From Aurantiacibacter poecillastricola (GTDB lineage Bacteria > Pseudomonadota > Alphaproteobacteria > Sphingomonadales > Sphingomonadaceae), in NCBI RefSeq assembly GCF_030730945.1, contig NZ_JAVAMS010000002.1, positions 186,001 through 250,000 of the forward strand: a stretch of 64,000 nucleotides of DNA. Direction: 5' to 3'. Below the pieces are notes generated by a model. The model had not been told where the DNA came from. It was given only the letters and a program-made list of their open reading frames with translations, and made no database searches. Made by a program: the position numbers and the translations under genes. Below, in pieces: positions 16,166-24,262 of this stretch (the stretch's first letter is position 1; each line of letters begins with the position of its first letter).

Positions 16166-17205
16166 GCTTTCCTGCCTCCGAAGATCGACATGACGTGGTT
16201 GTAGGCCTTGCCTTCGGGCTTCTTGACCGGCGCGCTCTCGGCGTCCTTCATCGCCCAGACCGTCTCGGGCCGCGATTGCAGCAGCAGGATCTGGCCGTCC
16301 TCGTCCAATGCCCACTCGATATCCTGCGGCTTTCCGTAATGCCGTTCCACCTTGCGGCCCACCTCGCGCAAGGCCAGCAATTCGTCGTCGGTGAGACAGG
16401 GGGCGTTTCGCCTGTCCGCCTCGTTCTCCACCTCCACGATGCCGCCGCCATCCGCGGGCACCTGCCGCGCGTGCTTGTCGGAGATCTCGCGGCTGGAAAT
16501 CTCGCCGGTGATCTTGCCGACCACCCATTTGTCCGGCGTCACCTCGCCCGAGACCACGCTGGAGCCGAGACCCCACGCCCCCTCGATAGTGATGACCGAC
16601 TTGTCGCCGCTGGTGGGGGAGCGGGTGAACATCACGCCTGCGCATTTCGCATCCACCATGCGCTGCACCACCACGGCCATGGCAACGCCATCTTCGGGAA
16701 AGTCCTGCTTGCGGCGGTATGTCATGCTCTCGACCGAGTAGAGCGAGGCCCAGCACTCGCGCACACGGTCCAGCATGGTCTCTGCATCGAGCACCCACAG
16801 GAAGGTGTCCTGCAGACCCGCGAAACTGGCGTCCTCGGCGTCCTCGGTAGTGGCGGAGGAGCGCACGGCGACCGGCTGGCCGTCCTCGCAAAGCTGCGCA
16901 TGGGCGGCCTTCAGCGCCTCCTGCACCTCGGCAGGCATCGGCTCGTCCATCACCCGTGCGCGCAGGTTTTCGGACAGCTTGGTCGCCGCGCCAAGGTCCT
17001 GCGGGTCGAGAGCCTCGACCTGCGGGCGGATCGGTTCGCGGGCTTCCAGCGCGGAAAGGAATTGCTCGAAGGCGGCGACGGTCACCACGAAGCCGGGCGG
17101 CACGGTGATGCCCGCCTGCGTCAGCTCGCCCAGCGAGCCGCCCTTGCCGCCCACGGTGGGGCGATCCTTAATGCCGACATCGGCGAACCAGGCGACCGCC
17201 TCCAT
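16162..17205 (-). CDS. PEP-synthase-like ATP-binding subunit (phenylphosphate synthase beta / HpeH-I type)
   Basis: This 347-residue protein is a stand-alone PEP/pyruvate-binding, ATP-grasp-like domain. It has GGKGGSLGELTQAGITVPPGFVVT at the N-terminus and the nucleotide segment AVRSSATTEDAEDASFAGLQDTF. Also present are MVDAKCAGVMFTRSP and GLGSSVVSGEVTPD, and the family ending DIEWALDEDGQILLLQSRP. It corresponds to the first third of PEP synthase and to the roughly 40-kDa subunit of phenylphosphate synthase. The expected job is to load beta-phosphate from ATP onto the mobile His subunit encoded just upstream. It lies 3 bases after that gene and overlaps the biotin carrier gene downstream. Confidence 0.82.
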   Translation of the reverse strand: MEAVAWFADVGIKDRPTVGGKGGSLGELTQAGITVPPGFVVTVAAFEQFLSALEAREPIRPQVEALDPQDLGAATKLSENLRARVMDEPMPAEVQEALKAAHAQLCEDGQPVAVRSSATTEDAEDASFAGLQDTFLWVLDAETMLDRVRECWASLYSVESMTYRRKQDFPEDGVAMAVVVQRMVDAKCAGVMFTRSPTSGDKSVITIEGAWGLGSSVVSGEVTPDKWVVGKITGEISSREISDKHARQVPADGGGIVEVENEADRRNAPCLTDDELLALREVGRKVERHYGKPQDIEWALDEDGQILLLQSRPETVWAMKDAESAPVKKPEGKAYNHVMSIFGGRKA

Positions 17206-17208
17206 CGC

Positions 17209-19056
17209 TCAGGCCTCCTCCAGCTCGCGGGCCTCGGCGGGGTGGGCGAGGATCGTCACCGTGCCCTTGCCGCCATCGACGCGGATGGTGGCCCCGTCGG
17301 GAATCTTCTGCGAGGCGTTGCCGGTGCCCACCACGGCGGGCAGGTCGTACTCACGCGCCACGATGGCCATGTGGCTCATCGAGCCGCCAATGTCGGAGAC
17401 CGCCGCGCTGATCTTCTGGAACAGCGGCGACCAGGTGGGGTTCGTCACCTGGCACACGAGGATGTCGCCCGACTGGATGCGGTCGATCTCCTTCACCGAC
17501 TTGATGACCCGCGCGGTGCCTTCCACCACGCCGTTGCAGGCGGCAAAGCCTTTCAGCTCGTTCGGGTCCGCCTCGCCATCGGACAGCCACGCGTCGAGGT
17601 TCTCGCGGGTGATGCCCCACAGCATGACGATGGCGGGATCGTCGATCACGTCGGGCACGACGCCCAGCGCCGGGGGCACCGTCTCGCCCGCCCAGGTCTC
17701 GATCGCCGCCTGCCGCTGCCTGACGATCGCCGGCCAGCGCGAGGGGCCAAGCGGTTCGGACCCGCTGGACCAGCTGAGCATCAGGTCGACGATGGCGCTT
17801 TCCAGCTCGTAATGGGTGAGGTGGAACACGTCCTCCTCCTTCTCGAAGAAGCCGTGATCGCGCAGCAGCGCGCCATATTCGCGGATCTTGTTGAAGAACA
17901 GATTCGTGTACCAGTGCTCGCAGTAGAACTTGTGGCCTTCCACATAGGGGAACACGCGGTGCGCCAGCTCGATCAGCTGGTCGTAGGTCGCCTTGTCTTC
18001 CTTTGTATCGAGCAGTTCGCGGTAATCGGCGACCATCTGGTCACGCTCTTCCACCAGCTTGTCCATCGGGCGCTCGATGTTCTCGCCCGCCTTGATCTTC
18101 TCGATATAGCCGGGGAGGGCAGCGAAGGGCATTGAGAGGTCGTCGTTCCAGCTGCGGTGATAGTGGTAGAAGCCATCGCCGACATTCACGTTGAACCACG
18201 GGTTGCGGCTTTTCTCCAGCTCGCCCAGCCACTCGCGGCCCGAATTGCCTACTGTGTCGAGATCGGCGAGCACATTGTCGATATCCATCTCGGGCGTGAA
18301 GTGCTGGTCCACGCCCAGCTCCACCGCGCGGCGGGCGAGGCGCTTCACTTCCTCGTCGGGCTTGAAGATCTCCGCTTCCATGCCCGCCACCATGCGGCTG
18401 ATCGCCTGGTCGGAAATCTCGGGGAAGGCCGTCTTGCAGAAGTCGAAGAAGGTGAGATACGCGCCGTAGCCCAGCAGCAGGAACTCGAAGTGGTGATGCC
18501 ACATCTGGTAGTAGCCGTTGAGTTGCTTGCGATAGGTCTCGATCAGCGCGTGGTTGGCGGCCACGCCCTTGCCCGAGTGGGTGGTCTCGATGGGCTCCAG
18601 ATCGGGCAGATGCGGCTTCGGCAGGTCCTGCGCCTCGGCGATCAGCGCCTTCATCTTGTCCTTCCACTGGTCGTAAAGCTTCTCCCAGTGCTCGTAATAG
18701 TAGAAGCCGCGCTGCTGGAATTCCGCCGCGCGCGCCTCGACCTCCTCGGGGTCGGTGACGGGCACGCCGCCGATGAAGACGCGGCCATTGATGATGCGGT
18801 GGTCGATGCCCTTGGTGGTGGGCAGCACGTGGACGCGGGTGTTGAAGGCGCCCAGCGCGCAATAGGCGGCTTCTGCCGTGATCATGTCGAAGTGATGCAT
18901 GGGCTCTGGGAAATGCATCGAGTTGTAGAACCAGAACCGCTCGTCATCGCCCGGCTGGAACTGGCAGTAATAGGGGTAGGCGGCCTGCGCCTCTTCGGTG
19001 CCCGGTGTGACTTTTAGCGAGCTGGGGAGCGGGAAGCTCTTCGCAGTGTCTGACAT
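17209..19056 (-). CDS. PEP-utilizing phosphotransferase large subunit with swivelling His domain (phenylphosphate synthase alpha / HpeH-I type)
   Basis: This protein has 615 residues from the ATG at 19056. Residues 1 to about 480 form a Trp/Tyr-rich substrate domain without PEP-synthase similarity that I can recognise. The C-terminal 100 residues form the swivelling domain with phospho-His562 in GGSMSHMAIVARE. The size and layout match the 70-kDa alpha subunit of phenylphosphate synthase and the acetovanillone kinases HpeHI and Acv. They phosphorylate a phenolic hydroxyl. Another ATG lies at 19068, but a TATAAT at 19074-19079 would put the transcript start at or after it, favouring 19056. The gene heads the block kinase large, kinase small, biotin carrier, carboxyltransferase. 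Confidence 0.8.
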   Translation of the reverse strand: MSDTAKSFPLPSSLKVTPGTEEAQAAYPYYCQFQPGDDERFWFYNSMHFPEPMHHFDMITAEAAYCALGAFNTRVHVLPTTKGIDHRIINGRVFIGGVPVTDPEEVEARAAEFQQRGFYYYEHWEKLYDQWKDKMKALIAEAQDLPKPHLPDLEPIETTHSGKGVAANHALIETYRKQLNGYYQMWHHHFEFLLLGYGAYLTFFDFCKTAFPEISDQAISRMVAGMEAEIFKPDEEVKRLARRAVELGVDQHFTPEMDIDNVLADLDTVGNSGREWLGELEKSRNPWFNVNVGDGFYHYHRSWNDDLSMPFAALPGYIEKIKAGENIERPMDKLVEERDQMVADYRELLDTKEDKATYDQLIELAHRVFPYVEGHKFYCEHWYTNLFFNKIREYGALLRDHGFFEKEEDVFHLTHYELESAIVDLMLSWSSGSEPLGPSRWPAIVRQRQAAIETWAGETVPPALGVVPDVIDDPAIVMLWGITRENLDAWLSDGEADPNELKGFAACNGVVEGTARVIKSVKEIDRIQSGDILVCQVTNPTWSPLFQKISAAVSDIGGSMSHMAIVAREYDLPAVVGTGNASQKIPDGATIRVDGGKGTVTILAHPAEARELEEA

Positions 19057-19073
19057 GGTTGACGGCATCCTCG

Positions 19074-19079
19074 ATTATA
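19074..19079 (-). promoter_or_regulatory. Candidate -10 box (TATAAT) of the kinase/carboxylase operon
   Basis: A perfect TATAAT lies on the minus strand, 18 bases upstream of the ATG at 19056. No good -35 hexamer is found 16-18 bases further upstream (GGGCAT at the 17-base position), so an activator may be needed. If used, it yields a very short leader. Confidence 0.4.
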
Positions 19080-19132
19080 TTTGGACGCATCTAATCATGC
19101 CCGCATCGGGAAGCCAAGCAGATTGACTTGGT

Positions 19133-20038
19133 CTAGTTTCGGTTCGTTACCCGGTGCGCGAAGCTTGTCAGATCCCGCAGAACCGGTGCGCGGCTGCGCA
19201 GTGGCCTGGCGAGGGCGGTGAGAATGTCGATATGGTCGACCCCGGAATATTCCACCTGCTGTTCAGAGACACCGGCTTCCCGCAAGACCCGCCCGAGGGA
19301 TTGGCCGTTATGTTCCAGCACGGTGGTGTCATCCGCTCCCGTCAGGATCAGCGCCGGCGGGGCTCCCGGCTGGACGTGATTGATAGGCTGCGTTTCGGCA
19401 GGCTCGGGCCACTCGCCGAAAGCCGCGATGCTGGCATCGGTTTCGAACGGGGCGAAGTCGTATGGGCCTGCAAGCCCTGCAAAACCGCGGATCGCCCCGC
19501 GCTCCGCCTCGCTCATCCATCGCACGTCATAGGCCAGCATCGCCGCGATATAGGCGCCAGCCGAGTGGCCCGACAGCACGATGCGCGAGGGATCGCCGCC
19601 ATATTCAAAGATATTGGAATAGACCCATCCCAGGGCCTGCGCGCCGTCCTCCACGAAGGAGGGGTAGTGCACGTCGGGCACCAGCCGGTAGTCCGCCACC
19701 ACCACCCCGAAGCCCTGCGCCGCCAGTGCGCGTCCAACGAAATCGTAGCCGGTACGAGACCCGCTGTCCCACGCGCCGCCGTAGAAGAACACGATGACAG
19801 GCAGGTTCTCGCCCGCGTTTTCCGGCGCGTAGATATCGAGCTTGCGTCGCTCGCCCTTGCCATAGGGCAGGCCTTTAGCGATTTTCCGCGCGGCGGCGTC
19901 CTTGGGCACCAGCGCGTTGAAGGTGTGGAGCGGCGAGATCGCATAGGAGATGCCCAGCGTAGCGGCGGCGATTGCGACGAGGGCTAGCGTGTATCTCACC
20001 CGCCATGCGTAAGCCGAGCCGCCAATCACGGCAAGCAT
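19133..20038 (-). CDS. Alpha/beta-hydrolase (carboxylesterase-like) with N-terminal membrane anchor
   Basis: This 301-residue protein has an N-terminal hydrophobic segment (RYTLALVAIAAATLGISYAI), probably an anchor or uncleaved signal. The esterase core has an oxyanion-hole motif FFYGGAWDSGSR in place of the usual HGGG. The nucleophile Ser is in GHSAGA, the acid in LTGADDTTV and the His in GVDHIDIL. This layout resembles kynurenine formamidase- and lipase-type BD-FAE proteins. An AGGAG precedes the start. It is divergent from the LigW-like gene 53 bases away. In this neighbourhood an aromatic or feruloyl ester is a reasonable guess as substrate, but nothing in the sequence fixes it. Confidence 0.82.
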   Translation of the reverse strand: MLAVIGGSAYAWRVRYTLALVAIAAATLGISYAISPLHTFNALVPKDAAARKIAKGLPYGKGERRKLDIYAPENAGENLPVIVFFYGGAWDSGSRTGYDFVGRALAAQGFGVVVADYRLVPDVHYPSFVEDGAQALGWVYSNIFEYGGDPSRIVLSGHSAGAYIAAMLAYDVRWMSEAERGAIRGFAGLAGPYDFAPFETDASIAAFGEWPEPAETQPINHVQPGAPPALILTGADDTTVLEHNGQSLGRVLREAGVSEQQVEYSGVDHIDILTALARPLRSRAPVLRDLTSFAHRVTNRN

Positions 20039-20091
20039 TGCTCCTGCCGTGCCTCGCGCTAGTCTGTCGCAAAATGGGAGAGGAGACGAGA

Positions 20092-21135
20092 ATGCCTGGA
20101 AAGACGCGCCTGATCGCCTGCGAGGAAGCCTGGACGATTCCTGAAGTCGCCGCCGAATTGAAGAAAGTCGCGCGCAGTCCCAGCCAGAGCCTCGACAAGC
20201 TGCTTGTGGCGGGGATCTACGATGCGGAAGAGGATACTTCCGGCTACGGCAAGATGAACTTCCTGCAAGGCCTGCTCGACATAGAGGAGCAGCGCCTGCC
20301 GCAGATGGACGAACACGGCGTGGACATGCACCTGCTCACCCTGACGGCGCCCGGCGTACAGATGTTCGACGCCGATACCGCCACCGATCTCGCCGCGCTG
20401 AGTAACGATCGCATGGCCGAGATCTGCGCCAATCGCCCCGACCGTTTCGCCGGTCTCGGCAGCTTTGCCCCGCATAGTCCGAAGCGCGCAGCGAAGGAGG
20501 TGGAGCGGGTGATGACCGAGTTCAAGCTGAACGGCCTCGTCGTGAACAGTCATACCAATGGCGACTATTTCGATGACTACCGCTTCTGGCCTATCCTCGA
20601 AGCGGCGGAGGCGCATGACGCCTGCATCTACATCCACCCCCGCGCCCCGTCCGACACTCTGAAGGGACCGTTGCAGGACTATGCGATGGACAGTGCCATG
20701 TGGGGATATGGCGTGGAGGTGGGGACGATGATGCTGCGCATGATGGCAGGCGGCGTCTTCGACAGATTTCCGAAGCTGAAGATCTGCGTCGGCCATATGG
20801 GCGAGATGGTGCCGTTCTTCATCTGGCGCATAAACTTCATGAACTCGCGCGCGCAGACCGTTGGCAGGGCTCCGAAAACCGAGCGGAGCATGGAGGAATA
20901 CTTCCGCGACAACTTCGTCTTTACCACCAGCGGCGTAGAGGACCACCTCGCCCTGCGCTATGCCATCACCCGCATGGGAATAGACAATGTGATCTGGGCG
21001 ATCGACTACCCCTATCAACCAATGAAGCCCGCAGTGGATTTCATAAAGTCCTTCGAATGCACCGATGAGGAGCGCGAGGCGCTGTGTCACGGCAATGCGG
21101 AGCGGATTTTCCATATTGCGCCGCTCGACCAGTAA
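20092..21135 (+). CDS. Amidohydrolase-superfamily decarboxylase, LigW / gamma-resorcylate decarboxylase-like
   Basis: This 347-residue TIM-barrel protein belongs to the ACMSD group. Segments strongly recall 5-carboxyvanillate decarboxylase LigW: RLPQMDEHGVDMHLLTLTAPGVQ, NSHTNGDYFDDYRFWPI, YIHPRAPSD, GYGVEVGTMMLRM, VGHMGE and AIDYPYQP. Expected metal ligands are the early Glu (CEEAW), His of YIHP, His of GHMGE and Asp of IDYPYQ. Family members remove CO2 from hydroxylated benzoates without oxygen, some reversibly. The start at 20092 follows GGAGAGGAGACGAG; an in-frame ATG at 20074 is less likely. Its co-directional neighbour is a CoA transferase. The exact substrate, such as 5-carboxyvanillate or a resorcylate, is not determined. 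Confidence 0.8.
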   Translation: MPGKTRLIACEEAWTIPEVAAELKKVARSPSQSLDKLLVAGIYDAEEDTSGYGKMNFLQGLLDIEEQRLPQMDEHGVDMHLLTLTAPGVQMFDADTATDLAALSNDRMAEICANRPDRFAGLGSFAPHSPKRAAKEVERVMTEFKLNGLVVNSHTNGDYFDDYRFWPILEAAEAHDACIYIHPRAPSDTLKGPLQDYAMDSAMWGYGVEVGTMMLRMMAGGVFDRFPKLKICVGHMGEMVPFFIWRINFMNSRAQTVGRAPKTERSMEEYFRDNFVFTTSGVEDHLALRYAITRMGIDNVIWAIDYPYQPMKPAVDFIKSFECTDEEREALCHGNAERIFHIAPLDQ

Positions 21136-21177
21136 ACGCGCGTTTACCTACCTTGTCCAAGCGCGTAGGCGGAACTG

Positions 21178-22314
21178 ATGAGCGCAACCCCCCAAAACGC
21201 CCCGCTGGCCGGTATCAAGGTCGTCGAACTCGCCCGTATCCTGGCTGGCCCGTGGGCCGGGCAGGTGCTGGCCGATCTCGGCGCCGAAGTTACCAAGGTC
21301 GAAAGCCCCGATGGAGACGATACCCGCGGCTGGGGTCCGCCTTTCGTCGACCGGCCCGACGGCAGCAAGGATGCCGCCTATTTCCACGCCGCCAATCGCG
21401 GCAAGGACAGCGTGATTGCCGACTTCAACCGCGCAGGCGATATCAGCAGGGTCAAGGCGCTGATCGCGGAGGCCGACGTGGTGATCGAGAATTTCCGCCT
21501 TGGCAGCCTCGCCAAGTTCGGCCTCGATTACGAAAGCCTCAAGGCCGCCAATCCGCGCCTCGTCTATTGCTCGATCACCGGCTTCGGGCATGACGGCCCC
21601 TATTCCTCGCGGGCAGGCTATGATTTCATCGTGCAGGGCATGAGCGGCATCATGGACCTGACCGGCGAGCCCGAGGGCGAACCGCACAAGATCGGCGTCG
21701 CCTATGCCGACATCATGACGGGCCTCTACGCCGTGATTGGCATCCAGGCGGCGCTGCGCCAGCGCGAGACGACCGGGCGCGGGCAACTGGTGGACATGGC
21801 CCTGTTCGATGTGATGGTGGGCACGCTTGCCAACCAGGCGATGAATTTCCTCGCCTCGGGTCGCAGCCCGAAACGCATGGGCAACGCCCATCCCAACATC
21901 GCCCCTTACGAGGCGTTCGAGGCGAAAGATGGCTGGCTGATCGTGGCGGTGGGTAACGACCGGCAGTTTCAGCGCTTTGCCGAGGCGATTGACCTGCCGG
22001 TGCGCGAGGAGTGGACGAGCAACGCCCGCCGCGTGAAGAACCGCGTCTCGCTCTCCGCCTCCATCACCAAACGCATCGCCGAGATGAAGCGCGACGACCT
22101 GCTGCTGAAGATGGAGAACCGCAACATCCCCGCAGGTCCGATCAACAACGTGAAACAGGCCCTCACCGATCCGCAGATCGTGGCGCGCGGAATGGTGATC
22201 GACCTCGACGAGGATGGGCTGAAAGGCCTGCGCACCCCGATCAGGTTCTCCGACGCGCAGCTGGTGCTGGGCAAGCCATCTCCCGTGCTGCCGCGCGACG
22301 AGGAAGAGGATTGA
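21178..22314 (+). CDS. CaiB/BaiF (class III) CoA transferase
   Basis: This 378-residue enzyme matches the family III CoA-transferase pattern. It has LAGIKVVELARILAGPWAGQVLADLGAEVTKVE at the start, then RGKDSVIADFNR, NFRLGSLAKFGLDY, YCSITGFGHDGPYSSRAGYDFIVQGMSG and GQLVDMALFDVMV. The Asp-containing last segment normally supplies the acyl anhydride-forming carboxylate. It moves CoA between carboxylic acids. The stop overlaps the ATG of the OsmC-like gene (TGATG). In this aromatic-catabolic setting it may activate a beta-keto acid such as vanilloylacetate, as VceB is reported to do in Sphingobium; formyl-CoA or succinyl-CoA transfer to another acid is equally open. Confidence 0.87.
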   Translation: MSATPQNAPLAGIKVVELARILAGPWAGQVLADLGAEVTKVESPDGDDTRGWGPPFVDRPDGSKDAAYFHAANRGKDSVIADFNRAGDISRVKALIAEADVVIENFRLGSLAKFGLDYESLKAANPRLVYCSITGFGHDGPYSSRAGYDFIVQGMSGIMDLTGEPEGEPHKIGVAYADIMTGLYAVIGIQAALRQRETTGRGQLVDMALFDVMVGTLANQAMNFLASGRSPKRMGNAHPNIAPYEAFEAKDGWLIVAVGNDRQFQRFAEAIDLPVREEWTSNARRVKNRVSLSASITKRIAEMKRDDLLLKMENRNIPAGPINNVKQALTDPQIVARGMVIDLDEDGLKGLRTPIRFSDAQLVLGKPSPVLPRDEEED

Positions 22315-23480
22315 TGGCGACGGGCGATAACATCCTCGGCGCCGACAGCAGGCCGTCCTTCTTCCTGGTGGAAGGCGGCGACAAGGCTCTCTCTCCGCCG
22401 CAGGACCGGCTGGGGCAAGCGGTGCGTTTTGCCGCCCGTTCGCTCTCGGTGATGCAGAAGGAAGGTCTGGTCGCATCGTCCGTCAGTGGGCAGGTGTGGC
22501 GCGTGGTTTCGGACGAAGGGGCCTATCTCGATGGCTTCGACGAGGCGCCTTGCCCATTGAGCTTCCTTACCGTGGGCATGGTCTCCAGTTTCATGACCGA
22601 ACTGCTGGCGCTGGCCAAGCAGCGCGGCATCGCGCTGGGGCGCGTCGAGCTGGTGCAGGACAATTACTACACGATGAAAGGCAGCGCGCTCAAAGGCACG
22701 ATGACCGGCGGCGCGAAGGACGTGGACCTCGAGGCGCGGATCGAGAGCGATGCCGATGCCGAGACGCTGCGTGCATTGGTGTGCGACGCGGTTGCGGCCT
22801 CCCCGCTCAGCGGCTTGATGCGCGGTGCGCAGGATTCGCTCTTCACCCTCACCCACCAGGGGCGGCCGGTCGTGCCTGACAAGGCGAAGGTCGTGGAGGG
22901 GGAAGTGCCGCCCGACCCCTCCGGGCTGATTGAAGGTGTCACGCCTGCATCGGCCCAGCCCATCATTCGCCGCGCCGGGATGAGCCCGCTGACGGAGGAA
23001 GCAACCTCCTCGCAAGGCTCCTCGCTGGCGGAGGAGCAGGACCGCGTGCTCCATGTTCGCGGCATCTGCACCGTGCGTGAGGACGGGGTGAAGCAGATCG
23101 AACAGCAGCTGTTCAACCCGCATGGCAGCATCTTCCATTTCCTCAGCGACGAGCAGGGCCGCGCGCCCGATGCGATCAGCTTCATGGCGGCGGGCATCGG
23201 CTTTTGCTTCATGACCCAGCTGGGCCGCTATGCGAAGATCGCGAAAAAGCACCTGGGCGCCTACAACGTGGTGCAGGACATCCACTTTTCGCCTGGCGGC
23301 GCAAGCGGCGGCACGGGCGAAGCTGGGAAGGCCGACCCCGTCGAGACGCATGTCTACCTCGACACCGACGAAGACGAAGACTTTGCCCGTGCAGCGCTCG
23401 ACATGGGAGAGCAGACCTGCTTCCTCCACGCCTTCTGCCGCACGGACCTCAAAGCGCGGGTGCGGGTGACGAAAGCCTGA
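22314..23480 (+). CDS. Tandem OsmC-like two-domain protein
   Basis: The product has 388 residues and contains two OsmC/Ohr-like halves. The first, about 30-180, has PCPLSFLTVGMVSSFMTEL with a Cys, plus GRVELVQDNYYTMKG. The second, about 240-388, has ISFMAAGIGFCFMTQLGRYAK with a Cys and AYNVVQDIHFSP. In OsmC proteins such Cys residues reduce organic hydroperoxides, yet single-domain OsmC is about 140 residues, so this is a fusion. It starts inside the stop codon of the CoA transferase and runs into the HTH-DUF4019 gene 2 bases later. The tight coupling suggests a job linked to CoA chemistry or thiol protection rather than general stress. Confidence 0.72.
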   Translation: MATGDNILGADSRPSFFLVEGGDKALSPPQDRLGQAVRFAARSLSVMQKEGLVASSVSGQVWRVVSDEGAYLDGFDEAPCPLSFLTVGMVSSFMTELLALAKQRGIALGRVELVQDNYYTMKGSALKGTMTGGAKDVDLEARIESDADAETLRALVCDAVAASPLSGLMRGAQDSLFTLTHQGRPVVPDKAKVVEGEVPPDPSGLIEGVTPASAQPIIRRAGMSPLTEEATSSQGSSLAEEQDRVLHVRGICTVREDGVKQIEQQLFNPHGSIFHFLSDEQGRAPDAISFMAAGIGFCFMTQLGRYAKIAKKHLGAYNVVQDIHFSPGGASGGTGEAGKADPVETHVYLDTDEDEDFARAALDMGEQTCFLHAFCRTDLKARVRVTKA

Positions 23481-23482
23481 AG

Positions 23483-24256
23483 ATGTCGCAGCAGCTTGCC
23501 GATCTCACCGAGAAGGAGAAGGAGGCGCTTCGCCTGCTGCTGGGCGGGCACGATGCCAAGTCCTCGGCCACCGAGCTTGGCCTGTCGGTGCACACGATCA
23601 ACGATCGCCTGCGATCGGCGCGGCGCAAGCTGGGCGTGACGAGCAGCCGCGAAGCCGCAAGAATCTGGTGGGACGCCGAGGGGGCGACACCCAAATTTCC
23701 TGCACCCCAGCAATTCGGGATGGGCGAGGGCCCCCCTGCCGCCGCAGTATCGGGCCATTCGAAACCCGCCCGGCTCGGCACCCGAACGCTGGCCTGGCTT
23801 GCAGGAGGAATTGCCATGATCGCCCTCGTTACCGTCTTCGCCATGCTCGCATTTAGCCCCGCCAATCCCGTCGCCGAAGCCCCTGCGCAGTCCGCGCCTG
23901 CGGTGACGTCTGCCGAGGATGCCCGCGCCGAAGAGGCCGCGCGCGATTTCCTTTCGCTTGTCGATGCGCAGCGGTGGGAGGAGAGCTGGGAGCAGGCCAG
24001 CCCGCTGTTCCAGAGCCAGGTGACGGTAGAGCAATGGGCCGAAAGCGTGACATCGGCGCGCGGACTGATGGGCGAATTCGTCTCACGCGAGCTTGCCACC
24101 ATCCAGCAGGCGGAGAACCTGCCGGGCATGCCGACGGGAGACTACGTGGTCACGCAGTTTTCCGCCACCTATGCCAACAAGGCCGATGCGGTCGAGACGG
24201 TCATCATGCGGGCCGAGGATGAAGGGCCAAGGGTCATCGGCTACTTCATCCGCTGA
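23483..24256 (+). CDS. Membrane-anchored LuxR-type HTH protein with periplasmic DUF4019 domain
   Basis: This 257-residue protein has an N-terminal LuxR/GerE-like helix-turn-helix (residues 8-62, LTEKEKEALRLLLGGHDAKS and ELGLSVHTINDRLRSARRKL). A loosely conserved linker follows, then one membrane helix at about 103-124 (LAWLAGGIAMIALVTVFAML). The C-terminal domain (about 135-257) contains FLSLVDAQRWEESWEQASPLFQ, as in DUF4019. The expected topology puts the DNA-binding end in the cytoplasm and DUF4019 in the periplasm, as in ToxR or CadC. It is the last gene of the LigW-like, CoA transferase, OsmC run and may regulate it. The signal sensed is unknown. Confidence 0.78.
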   Translation: MSQQLADLTEKEKEALRLLLGGHDAKSSATELGLSVHTINDRLRSARRKLGVTSSREAARIWWDAEGATPKFPAPQQFGMGEGPPAAAVSGHSKPARLGTRTLAWLAGGIAMIALVTVFAMLAFSPANPVAEAPAQSAPAVTSAEDARAEEAARDFLSLVDAQRWEESWEQASPLFQSQVTVEQWAESVTSARGLMGEFVSRELATIQQAENLPGMPTGDYVVTQFSATYANKADAVETVIMRAEDEGPRVIGYFIR

Positions 24257-24262
24257 CCGCCT

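Noticed and set aside
15883..18135. A 750-codon plus-strand open frame across the kinase genes.
   Set aside because: It is the antisense shadow of the biotin carrier and the two kinase subunits, has His/Arg/Gly-rich composition and no recognisable domain, and lacks a ribosome site. High GC content keeps such frames open.
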